Origin: Mycobacterium sp. E2479
GTDB lineage: Bacteria > Actinomycetota > Actinomycetes > Mycobacteriales > Mycobacteriaceae
Direction: 5' to 3'
Assembly: GCF_001667925.1 (NCBI RefSeq)
Contig: NZ_LZJR01000010.1
Location: 1 to 64,000, forward strand
Length of the DNA: 64,000 nt
Within the stretch, counting starts at the first letter, position 1; every line of letters starts with the position of its first letter. The position numbers and the translations under genes were made by a program. Positions 56,894 to 64,000 of this stretch are shown here, piece after piece. The notes beneath the pieces were generated by a model. That model was given only the letters and a program-made list of their open reading frames with translations. It did no database searches and was not told where the DNA came from.

Positions 56894-57496
56894 ATGAGCA
56901 ACTCAACGCAACGGGATGCGGAGGACACGCGCGGCGAGCCGTCGCGCGCAGCCGATACTGATCGCATTCAGACTGCGCAGCTGCTTGCGTATGCGGCCGA
57001 ACAGGGCCGCCTGCAGCTGAACGACTACGAAGACCGCTTGACCAGGGCTTACGCGGCGACGACGTATGAGGAGTTGGATCGGCTGCGGGCCGATCTGCCG
57101 GAGACCCCGGTCAGCCCGCGCCGCGGTGGCAAGCCCAATCCGGCGCCGTCGACGCTGTTGCTGGCATTGATGAGCGGCTTCGAGCGCCGCGGCCGTTGGA
57201 ACGTCCCCAAGAAGCTCACCACCTTCACCCTGTGGGGCAGCGGGGTGGTCGATCTGCGCTACGCCGACTTCACCTCGACCGAGGTCGACATACATGCGAT
57301 GTCGATTATGGGTGTGCAGAATATTTTGCTGCCGCCCGAGGTCAACGTCGAGGTGCACGGCCGCGGCGTGATGGGAAACTTCGACCGCGAAGTCGTCGGG
57401 CAGGGCGCGCCCGGCGCGCCGACCGTACGCATCCGCGGCTTCTCCCTGTGGGGCGGCGTCGGCATCGCGCGGAAAGCTCGCCGCCCGCGCGGGTAG
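56894..57496 (+). CDS. DUF1707 (SHOCT-like) protein, Rv0966c-like
   Basis: The ATG at 56894 gives 200 residues; a GTG three bases earlier is equivalent. The N-terminal DUF1707 domain (about 22-75) shows RIQTAQLLAYAAEQGRLQLNDYEDRL and ATTYEELDRLRADLPE. The C-terminal part (LTTFTLWGSGVVDLRYADFT, MSIMGVQNILLPPEVNVEVHG, GFSLWGGVGI) is the cell-wall-active antibiotics response LiaF-type beta-helix-like domain. No membrane helix is evident. Its function in mycobacteria is unknown. The csoR-ctpV copper genes that separate it from echA7 in M. tuberculosis are missing. Confidence 0.88.
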   Translation: MSNSTQRDAEDTRGEPSRAADTDRIQTAQLLAYAAEQGRLQLNDYEDRLTRAYAATTYEELDRLRADLPETPVSPRRGGKPNPAPSTLLLALMSGFERRGRWNVPKKLTTFTLWGSGVVDLRYADFTSTEVDIHAMSIMGVQNILLPPEVNVEVHGRGVMGNFDREVVGQGAPGAPTVRIRGFSLWGGVGIARKARRPRG

Positions 57497-57504
57497 CAGA
57501 ATCT

Positions 57505-58353
57505 TCAGTCGGGCACGTAATCGAACGTGTCGGGGTTTGGGCCGGTGCGTCCCGACTCCCCCTTGTCCAGACCTGAGATCGCGTCCATATCCGAGCCGTC
57601 CAGCTCGAAGTCGAACAGCTCGAAATTGGCCTTGACCCGCTGCGGCGTCACCGATTTCGGGAAGACGATGTCGCCCCGCTGGATGTGCCAGCGCAACACC
57701 ACCTGTGCCGCTGATTTGCCGCGGGCGTCGGCGATGCGGTTGATCACCGGGTCGTCGAGCACCCGGCCCTGGGCGATGGGCGACCACGCCTCGGTGGCGA
57801 TGCCGTGCTCGCGTCCATACGCACGGACTTCCTCGTTGGCGAAGTAGGGGTGCAGCTCGATCTGATTGACCGACGGGACGGTGTCGGTCTCGTCGGCGAG
57901 CCGATCCAGGTGTGCGACTTGGAAATTCGAGACACCGATGCTGCGAGCGCGTCCGTCGCGCGCGAACTCTTCCAGGACTTTCCACGTCGAGACGAAGTCG
58001 CCGTCGTAGAGCGTGGGCAGCGGCCAGTGGATGAGGAACAGATCGACGTAGTCGGAAGACAGCTTCTTCAGCGTGTCGTCGAAGGCGCGACGCGCATCGT
58101 CGGGTTTGTGGAACCCGTTGTTGAGCTTGCTGGTGACGAAGACCTCACCGCGGTCCAGACCCGCGTCGCGGATGCCTTGTCCGACTTCCCTTTCGTTGCC
58201 GTACATCTCGGCCGTATCGATGTGTCGATAGCCGATCTCGAGCGCCGTCCGCACCGCGGCGACGGTCTCGTCGGGCTTGATCTGGAACACACCGAAACCC
58301 AGCTGCGGAATGCTGACACCGTCATTGAGTTCGATCGTTGGCACCTGGCTCAT
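57505..58353 (-). CDS. Aldo/keto reductase (DkgA/AKR5-like)
   Basis: The ATG at 58353 follows GAAGGAGGAGACGC and gives 282 residues. The TIM-barrel AKR tetrad is complete: Asp and Tyr in HIDTAEMYGNE, Lys in VTSKLNN, His in FLIHWP. NADPH-binding elements IGVSNFQ and FPKSVTPQRVKANFE are present. Relatives reduce 2,5-diketogluconate, methylglyoxal or other aldehydes. It is convergent with the DUF1707 gene, 8 bp away, and takes the place of the Rv0960-Rv0965c block of M. tuberculosis. Substrate unknown. Confidence 0.93.
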   Translation of the reverse strand: MSQVPTIELNDGVSIPQLGFGVFQIKPDETVAAVRTALEIGYRHIDTAEMYGNEREVGQGIRDAGLDRGEVFVTSKLNNGFHKPDDARRAFDDTLKKLSSDYVDLFLIHWPLPTLYDGDFVSTWKVLEEFARDGRARSIGVSNFQVAHLDRLADETDTVPSVNQIELHPYFANEEVRAYGREHGIATEAWSPIAQGRVLDDPVINRIADARGKSAAQVVLRWHIQRGDIVFPKSVTPQRVKANFELFDFELDGSDMDAISGLDKGESGRTGPNPDTFDYVPD

Positions 58354-58458
58354 GCGTCTCCTCCTTCTTCGAGGCCCTGTACCCAGCCCAGAGCACACCT
58401 ACCCGGATGCGGAACCGCATCCACTCACCAGGCCCGGAGTCTTTAAGTTCGGCGGCCG

Positions 58459-60492
58459 TTAACGGCGGCGAGACCGCAGGTAGTCGCCGACGACGGCCGC
58501 GCCCAATCCGTCGAGATCGGGCACCACGACCCGCCCCTCGACACGTCGGGCGACCTGGTCGATGAAGCGGGCAAGACCCGGGTCGCTGCCCAGCCGGAAG
58601 ATGGTGATCTGGGCGCCCAGCCGCGCCATCTCGTCGAAGCCGCGCACCGTGTGCGCGATGGTTCGCGGATGCGGTGGGTAATCGAAGAACACGGTCGTGC
58701 CGTCGCCGTCGAAATCCTCCAGGTGCGCGGTGGGCTCACCGTCGGTCACCACCAGCACCACAGGCTGCGCATTGGGATGACGGCGCAGATGCCGACCGGC
58801 CAGCGCCAGCGCGTGATGCAGGTTGGTGCCCTGCTCGTAGACGCCCTCGAGTCCGGTGAGCTCCGCGGCGGTCACCGTTCGCGCGTATCGGCCAAAGGCG
58901 ATGATCTGCAAGGCATCCGAGCGAAAACGCGTGCAGACCAGATGGTTGAGCGCCAGCGCAGTCTGCTTCATGGGCAGCCAGCGATTTTCCATCACCATGG
59001 AAAACGAGGTATCGACCAGCAGCGCGACCGCGGCCTGCGTACGTGTCTCCGTCTCGGAGACCTCGACGTCGTCGACGGAGATCTTCAACCGCCGGTCCGG
59101 GCCATCCACGGTGGCGGTTCCCGATTGCCGCAGAACGGCGTTGGTCAACGTGCGGGAGATGTTCCACGGTTCGGTGTCACCGAACTGCCATGGTCGGGTA
59201 GCGCCGGTGAGCTCGCCGGCAGCGCCCGCACGCCGGTGATCGCGCTCGCCACGCCGTCCGGAAAGTTGTTGTGCCACATCGCGTAACGCCGTCTCACCGA
59301 GTCGGCGCATGGCCTTCGGCGACAGCCGCCACTGGCCGTCCGAGCCACGGTCCAAGAAACCCTGATTCATCAGCGCGCGTTCCATTTCGGCAAGGGTGCG
59401 GGCATCGACGGCCGCCTCGTCCCCGAGCTGTCGTGCCAGCGCATCCAGGTCGACGTCGTCCATGGTGGCGCCCGGATAGCTCTGCGACAGCTGCTCGGCC
59501 AGTTGCTCCAGCTCGCCGATGTCGGCCAGCGCCTGGGTGCCCTCGCCCATACCGAACGGATTGTCACCGGAGAACTGCTCGGAACCGCTCCAGTCCTCCC
59601 CTGGGCGCGCCGCCTGCAGGTGCGCATCAAGCCGGTTCAGCGCCTGCATCAGCGATGGGGAGCCAAAGGCCTGCTGCGCCAAGGCATCCAGTTCGTCGCG
59701 CTGCTCGGCGCTCAGGCTGTTGCGGAAACGCTGGGCGGCGGCGGCGCGCTTGGCCAATGAGTCCAGCAGCTCTTCGACGTTGCGCGGATTCTCTGGAAAG
59801 AACTCGCCGTGGTTGTCCATGAAGTCTTCGAAGTCTTGCTGAGTGTCCTCGCCCCGGGCGTGCTTGTCCAACAGGTCGTTGAGGTCGTTGAGCATGTCGT
59901 TGACCCGCTGGCGATCCTCGTCGGTGGCACCTTCCAGTGCCTGCTTCATGCCCGCGAAGCGTTGGTCCAGCATCTCGCGGCCGAGCAGATCCTTGATCTG
60001 GTCGTACTTTTGGCGGGCCTCGCCGCTGCGCCAGTTGTAGTCGGAGAGCTCCTGTACCGCCTTGGCCGGCGACGACGGCAGCGCGTCCAGCTGCAGTTCA
60101 CCGAAGCGCGCGTCATCGTCGAGCGCGCGGGCTAATTCCTTGCGTTCGGCCAGCACGGCCTCGTCCAAAAGTTTCTTGATTTCCTGCAGGGTGCCATCTA
60201 AATTATTGCGCCGCAACAATTCCCGTCGTCGCCGGTTGGCCTCGGCGGCCAGCCGATCCGCACCGGGCATATTCTTGGTGCCGCGGCGCAGCAGCTCCGA
60301 CAGCGCACGGCGCGGCGACGTGCCGGCCATGACGTCCTGGCCGATCTGTTCGAGCGCCTCGCGCAGATCCACCGGCGGGGCCAGCGGGTCGGGGCCGCCG
60401 GTGTACGCCGAATAGCGCGAGGAGTGCCCTCGTGACGATCGCAGCCGCGGCGAAGCCGGGCGCAGCGGGTCGTCACCATCAGACTCAGCCAT
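58459..60492 (-). CDS. VWA-domain protein paired with MoxR ATPase (Rv0959-like)
   Basis: The ATG at 60492 gives 677 residues (672 recalled for Rv0959). A long helical, charged region (about 40-450, with the acidic NDMLNDLNDLLDKHARGEDT) precedes a C-terminal von Willebrand A domain whose MIDAS is intact: DTSFS (about 493) and later VTDGEPT. It overlaps the moxR gene by 8 bp. MoxR-VWA pairs act as chaperone-like machines for metal insertion or complex assembly; the client is unknown. Residues 6-21 are encoded by a copy of the dispersed GC-rich repeat. Confidence 0.9.
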   Translation of the reverse strand: MAESDGDDPLRPASPRLRSSRGHSSRYSAYTGGPDPLAPPVDLREALEQIGQDVMAGTSPRRALSELLRRGTKNMPGADRLAAEANRRRRELLRRNNLDGTLQEIKKLLDEAVLAERKELARALDDDARFGELQLDALPSSPAKAVQELSDYNWRSGEARQKYDQIKDLLGREMLDQRFAGMKQALEGATDEDRQRVNDMLNDLNDLLDKHARGEDTQQDFEDFMDNHGEFFPENPRNVEELLDSLAKRAAAAQRFRNSLSAEQRDELDALAQQAFGSPSLMQALNRLDAHLQAARPGEDWSGSEQFSGDNPFGMGEGTQALADIGELEQLAEQLSQSYPGATMDDVDLDALARQLGDEAAVDARTLAEMERALMNQGFLDRGSDGQWRLSPKAMRRLGETALRDVAQQLSGRRGERDHRRAGAAGELTGATRPWQFGDTEPWNISRTLTNAVLRQSGTATVDGPDRRLKISVDDVEVSETETRTQAAVALLVDTSFSMVMENRWLPMKQTALALNHLVCTRFRSDALQIIAFGRYARTVTAAELTGLEGVYEQGTNLHHALALAGRHLRRHPNAQPVVLVVTDGEPTAHLEDFDGDGTTVFFDYPPHPRTIAHTVRGFDEMARLGAQITIFRLGSDPGLARFIDQVARRVEGRVVVPDLDGLGAAVVGDYLRSRRR
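60432..60477. repeat. Divergent copy of the dispersed repeat inside the VWA gene
   Basis: GTGACGATCGCAGCCGCGGC then GAAGCCGGGCGCAGCGGGTC and GTCAC. It shares GCCGGGCGCAGCGGG and its flanks with the copies at 27431-27560 and 47801-47849, with the terminal pairing arms changed to GTGACGA/TCGTCAC, that is, compensated so that the hairpin is kept. It is read in frame as part of the VWA protein N-terminus (DGDDPLRPASPRLRSSRG). Confidence 0.75.
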
Positions 60493-61882
60493 AGACGGTT
60501 TGACCCTCCCCGGATACCTTGTCGATGCGCTTGGCCAGATACAGGGCCTCCAGCGCCAGCTCCAGCGCCGCGGCGCGTTCGCCTTCCGACTGCGCACCGA
60601 GCTTGGCCGCAATCTTGTCCACCACCGGCAGGTTCGGGGGGATGGCGGCCAGCACATCTTTGGCCGAGATCCGCTCGCCCGTCGTCACCGCCGAACCCCC
60701 CTCGACCGCGGCCACCAGCGATCCGACGTCGATGCCGCCCAGGGCCCGCGAAGCGGTGTCGGCGGTGGCCCGGCGCAGCAGGTGTTCGAGCACGGCCTGT
60801 TCGCGGCCTTCCTCGCCGGATTCGAACTCCAGCTTGCCGCGCAGGACGTCGATCACCGTGCCCAAATCGACGACCCGCGCCACCGGGTCGGTCTCCCCCA
60901 GCACCGCGCCGCGGTGCCGCGCGGCGGCGGCGACGGTCTCGGCGGCGGCGATCGCGAACCGCGCCGACACCCCGGACCGTTGATCGACGGAGTTGGACTC
61001 CCGCAAGTAGCGGGCGAACCGGGCGATTATCTGCATGAGGTAGTCGGGAACCTGGGCCAACAGGTGCGCTTCCTGCGCGATGACACCGACTTCCGCTTCG
61101 AGCTCAAGCGGGTAGTGAGTTCGGATCTCCGCGCCGAAACGGTCTTTGAGCGGGGTGATGATGCGTCCGCGGTTGGTGTAGTCCTCTGGGTTGGCGCTGG
61201 CGACCACCAGGACGTCCAACGGTAGGCGCAGCGTGTAACCGCGGACCTGGATGTCGCGTTCCTCCATGACGTTGAGCATCGACACCTGGATGCGCTCGGC
61301 GAGGTCGGGCAGCTCGTTGACGGCGACGATGCCGCGGTGGGCGCGGGGAATCAGCCCGTAAGCGATGGTCTCCGGGTCCCCCAGGCTGCGGCCCTCGGCG
61401 ACCTTGATCGGGTCGATGTCGCCGACCAGGTCGGCGACGCTCGTGTCCGGGGTGGCGAGCTTTTCGGTGTAGCGCTCGCTGCGGTGCTTCCATTCGACCG
61501 GCAGGTCGTCACCCAGGGTGGCGGCCTTGCGGATCGACTCCGGCGTGATCGGCGAGAAGGGATGCTCACCCAGTTCGGCACCGGCGATCACCGGCGTCCA
61601 CTCATCGAGCAGTCCGGTCAAAGCACGCAGCAACCGGGTTTTGCCCTGGCCGCGTTCACCGAGCAGAACGAAGTCGTGGCCCGCGATCAGCGCGCGCTCG
61701 AGTTGGGGCAAGACCGTGTCGTCGAATCCCAAAATGCCAGGCCAGATAGCTTCGCCATCTCCGCCTTCGGCTAGGCGTGCAAGCAGATTTTCGCGGATCT
61801 CCTGCTTGACTCCCCGTTCACGATGTCCGGCGGCACGCAGTTCGCCGACGGTACGGGGCAGGTTGCTCGGTGACATCACCAC
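60485..61882 (-). CDS. MoxR-type AAA+ ATPase (Mg-chelatase-like, Rv0958-like)
   Basis: The 465-residue AAA+ protein has Walker A GERGQGKTRLL (about 77-87), Walker B and sensor segments around AHRGIVAVNELPDL (about 186), and ASANPEDYTNRGRIITPLKDRF. It resembles Mg-chelatase subunit I and the MRP/CGN-type MoxR family; long insertions give it a larger size than typical 330-residue MoxR. It is translationally coupled to the VWA protein downstream. With VWA partners such ATPases remodel client complexes. No chelatase H subunit lies nearby, so a chlorophyll-type role is excluded. Confidence 0.9.
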   Translation of the reverse strand: MVMSPSNLPRTVGELRAAGHRERGVKQEIRENLLARLAEGGDGEAIWPGILGFDDTVLPQLERALIAGHDFVLLGERGQGKTRLLRALTGLLDEWTPVIAGAELGEHPFSPITPESIRKAATLGDDLPVEWKHRSERYTEKLATPDTSVADLVGDIDPIKVAEGRSLGDPETIAYGLIPRAHRGIVAVNELPDLAERIQVSMLNVMEERDIQVRGYTLRLPLDVLVVASANPEDYTNRGRIITPLKDRFGAEIRTHYPLELEAEVGVIAQEAHLLAQVPDYLMQIIARFARYLRESNSVDQRSGVSARFAIAAAETVAAAARHRGAVLGETDPVARVVDLGTVIDVLRGKLEFESGEEGREQAVLEHLLRRATADTASRALGGIDVGSLVAAVEGGSAVTTGERISAKDVLAAIPPNLPVVDKIAAKLGAQSEGERAAALELALEALYLAKRIDKVSGEGQTVYG

Positions 61883-61969
61883 TCCACGCTACGACGCGCG
61901 CTCAGACCAGTCATGCCAAGGGCGTTCACTCCACGCTTATTGACACCCGCGTCGCGGCGCGCACCGCGA

Positions 61970-63553
61970 CTAATGCGCGAAGTGACGCGCTCCGGTGAGA
62001 TACAGCGTGATGCCGGCGTCGGCGGCCGCCGCGGTCACCTCGTCGTCGCGCACCGATCCGCCGGGATGCACGATCGCTCGCACTCCGGCGCCGGTCAACG
62101 TCTCGAGTCCGTCGGGGAACGGGAAGAACGCATCGGAGGCCGCGACCGCGCCGCGAACGCGATCACCGCCGCGTTCGACGGCCAGCCGCGCGGCGTCGAC
62201 CCGGTTCACCTGGCCCATCCCGACGCCGATGGTGGCACCGCTGCCGGCGATCACGATCGCGTTCGATTTCACGGCGCGACACACCCGCCAGGCGAACACC
62301 AGGTCGGCCAGCGTCGCCGGATCGGCCGGGGAGCCGGTGGCCAGCGTCCAATTCAACGGGTTGTCGCCGTGCGCGTCCAGCTCGTCACGCTGCTGCACCA
62401 GCAGGCCGCCGGTGATCGGCCGCAGCTCGGTACCACCGCTCAGTGGCTCCGACCCCACCAGCACCCGGATGTTCTTCTTGCGGGTCAGCACTTCCAGAGC
62501 GGCCGGCTGGTAGGCGGGGGCCACGATGACCTCGGTGAAGATGGTGCTGACGAATTCGGCCATTTCCAGGCTGACCTCGGTGTTGGCCGCGATGACCCCG
62601 CCGAACGCACTCAGCGGATCGCATTCATGCGCCTTGCGGTGTGCGTCGGCGACCGATGTCGACGAGATGGCGATTCCACACGGGTTGGCGTGCTTGATGA
62701 TTGCCACGCAGGTCTGCTCGTGATCGAAGGCTGCCCGCCAGGCCGCGTCAGCATCGGTGAAGTTGTTGTAGGACATCTCTTTTCCGTGCAGCTGCTCGGC
62801 CTGCGCCAGTCCCGGCCACGCGCCCGGGTCGCTGTAGAGCGCCGCCTGCTGGTGCGGGTTCTCGCCGTAGCGCAGCATCACCGAGCGGCGCCAGCTGCGG
62901 CCCAGCCACTTCGGGAAGGTCGCCGGCGGGTGCTCGGGGGCCAACGTCGACTCCATCCAGCTCGCAACCGCGATGTCGTACTCGGCCGTGTGCTGAAATG
63001 CCAGCGAGGCCAGCTTTTTACGCTCGGCGAGGGTAAAGCCGCCTGCGCGTACCGCGGCGAGCACGCCGTCGTAGCCCAGGGGGTCGGTGATCACCGCCAC
63101 GCTGGGATGGTTTTTCGCCGCGGCCCGCACCATGGACGGGCCGCCGATGTCGATCTGTTCGACGCATTCGTCGATGCTTGCCCCGGAGTCGACGGTCTCG
63201 GTGAAGGGGTACAGGTTGACGATGACGAGTTCGAACGCCGCAATGCCGAGTTCCTCGAGCGCGGCGGCGTGCTCGGGTTTGCGAAGGTCGGCCAGCAGGC
63301 CCGCGTGCACGCGCGGGTGCAGTGTCTTGACCCGGCCGTCGAGCACCTCGGGAAAACCGGTCAGGTCCTCGACCCGGGTCACCGAAATGCCCTTGTCGGC
63401 AATGGTCTTCGCCGTCGATCCGGTCGAGACGATCTCGACGCGCGCATCCGCCAAACCCCGCGCGAGGTCGACCAAACCGGTCTTGTCGTAGACGCTGATC
63501 AAGGCGCGCCGGATCGGCCGTTTGGCGGCTTCGCGCCAGTCGTGGGTGCTCAT
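61970..63553 (-). CDS. purH: Bifunctional AICAR transformylase / IMP cyclohydrolase
   Basis: The 527-residue protein (523 recalled) joins an N-terminal MGS-like IMP cyclohydrolase domain ([51 protein letters not shown]) to a C-terminal AICAR formyltransferase domain ([13 protein letters not shown], the catalytic Lys-His of [22 protein letters not shown] end and [19 protein letters not shown] tail). It performs the last two steps of IMP synthesis. Its start overlaps the purN stop by 4 bp (ATGA), giving a purN-purH operon as in M. tuberculosis. Confidence 0.97.
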   Translation of the reverse strand: MSTHDWREAAKRPIRRALISVYDKTGLVDLARGLADARVEIVSTGSTAKTIADKGISVTRVEDLTGFPEVLDGRVKTLHPRVHAGLLADLRKPEHAAALEELGIAAFELVIVNLYPFTETVDSGASIDECVEQIDIGGPSMVRAAAKNHPSVAVITDPLGYDGVLAAVRAGGFTLAERKKLASLAFQHTAEYDIAVASWMESTLAPEHPPATFPKWLGRSWRRSVMLRYGENPHQQAALYSDPGAWPGLAQAEQLHGKEMSYNNFTDADAAWRAAFDHEQTCVAIIKHANPCGIAISSTSVADAHRKAHECDPLSAFGGVIAANTEVSLEMAEFVSTIFTEVIVAPAYQPAALEVLTRKKNIRVLVGSEPLSGGTELRPITGGLLVQQRDELDAHGDNPLNWTLATGSPADPATLADLVFAWRVCRAVKSNAIVIAGSGATIGVGMGQVNRVDAARLAVERGGDRVRGAVAASDAFFPFPDGLETLTGAGVRAIVHPGGSVRDDEVTAAAADAGITLYLTGARHFAH

Positions 63554-64000
63554 CGGTTCATCGCCTTTCGTCCGATCGTCGCTTTTCTCCCGACCAGGGT
63601 CAGGCCGCCTGTCGCGATCGCGGCCACCACGTCTACCAGTAGCTTGCGTTCGGTGACTTTGATGCGTTCGTGCAAGGTCTCTTCGGTGTCGCCCTCGAGT
63701 ACCGGAACGGATTCCTGCGCCAGAATCGGCCCGGTGTCCGTCCCCGCGTCCACCAGGTGCACCGTACAGCCTGTGAGCTTCACACCGTAGGCCAGCGCGT
63801 CGGCCACGCCGTGCGCACCCGCGAACGCCGGCAGCAGGGTCGGATGGGTGTTGATGACGCGGCCGTGGAATTGCGAAAGAAATTGCGGCCCAAGTATTTT
63901 CATGAAGCCGGCCGAGACCACCAGGTCGGGTGAGTGCGCGGCGGTGGCCTCGGTGATGGCCGCGTCCCAGGCGTGGCGGTCCGGGTGGTCACCGAGCCGG
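63550..64000 (-). CDS. purN: Phosphoribosylglycinamide formyltransferase PurN, C-terminal part (5' end outside window)
   Basis: The minus-strand frame is open at the right edge (reading [20 protein letters not shown] inward) and ends at 63550. About 149 of some 215 residues are present. Catalytic features: Asn/His in [16 protein letters not shown] and the Asp in [13 protein letters not shown]. It transfers formyl from 10-formyl-THF to GAR in purine synthesis. The gene is truncated only by the window boundary. Confidence 0.95.
   Translation of the reverse strand, partial: RLGDHPDRHAWDAAITEATAAHSPDLVVSAGFMKILGPQFLSQFHGRVINTHPTLLPAFAGAHGVADALAYGVKLTGCTVHLVDAGTDTGPILAQESVPVLEGDTEETLHERIKVTERKLLVDVVAAIATGGLTLVGRKATIGRKAMNR

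Noticed and set aside
60485..61882. Magnesium chelatase subunit for chlorophyll or cobalamin
   Set aside because: No subunit H or D-type chelatase gene and no pigment or cobalamin gene lie nearby; the pair with a VWA protein fits MoxR-type chaperone systems.

Overview
The window is chromosomal DNA of a Mycobacterium, most likely a slow-growing non-tuberculous species. The evidence is uniformly high GC, GTG/TTG starts, many mycobacterial lipoproteins, and genus-typical genes (rpfB, mprAB-pepD, pks16, pat, lpqT, a 57-residue L32). Gene order follows, in reverse orientation, the M. tuberculosis interval from mfd (Rv1020) to purN (Rv0956). M. tuberculosis names and lengths are recalled, not searched. 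Species cannot be fixed from this sequence alone.

Layout. 1-1.2 kb: the 5' part of mfd ends in an inverted, folded-back copy of itself that reaches the window edge. 1.3-9.8 kb: a LysA-like decarboxylase, a TetR regulator, tRNA-Gln, glmU-prsA-arsC-like-lpqT, an SDR enzyme, and rplY-pth. 9.8-15.9 kb (minus strand): pks16, ispE, ksgA, rpfB with a terminator-like hairpin in its leader, and tatD. 15.9-30.1 kb: metS, a secreted GH-like lipoprotein, an ECF41-type sigma factor with its FAD oxidoreductase, pabB, rsmI, the mannosyltransferase pmt, arcA, an AlkB-like gene, two paralogous lipoproteins and the cAMP-controlled acetyltransferase pat. 30.2-36.6 kb: a segment I do not place at this position in M. 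tuberculosis. It holds an M42 peptidase, a CocE/NonD hydrolase, a 45-residue lipoprotein, a cytochrome P450 and a Tat-secreted DUF1906 protein, and is bordered by tRNA-Ala. 36.6-43.3 kb: the GlpR/Glp division-linked pair with rimJ, then galU, 5-FTHF cyclo-ligase, the chaperone ruc behind a CIRCE operator, a SAF-domain protein and mscL. 43.3-48.0 kb: the envelope-stress unit mprA-mprB-pepD-moaB2, then rpmF. 48.3-56.8 kb: a tightly overlapping six-gene operon (AtuA-like, fadE13, accD2, accA2, fadE12, echA7) whose composition matches an acyl-CoA carboxylase pathway for branched acids or terpenoids. 56.9-64 kb: a DUF1707 protein, an aldo/keto reductase, the MoxR/VWA pair, purH and the 3' part of purN.

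Functional themes are cell-wall precursor supply (glmU, galU, ispE), envelope stress (mprAB-pepD, ruc), translation and rRNA maturation (rplY, pth, metS, ksgA, rsmI, rpmF), purine synthesis (prsA, purH, purN) and one catabolic operon. Non-coding signals are the mfd foldback, a CIRCE element, an ECF41-like promoter, the rpfB leader hairpin, several strong inverted repeats between genes, and a dispersed GC-rich repeat seen at three loci, one of them inside a reading frame. No CRISPR array, IS element, phage gene or rRNA was seen.
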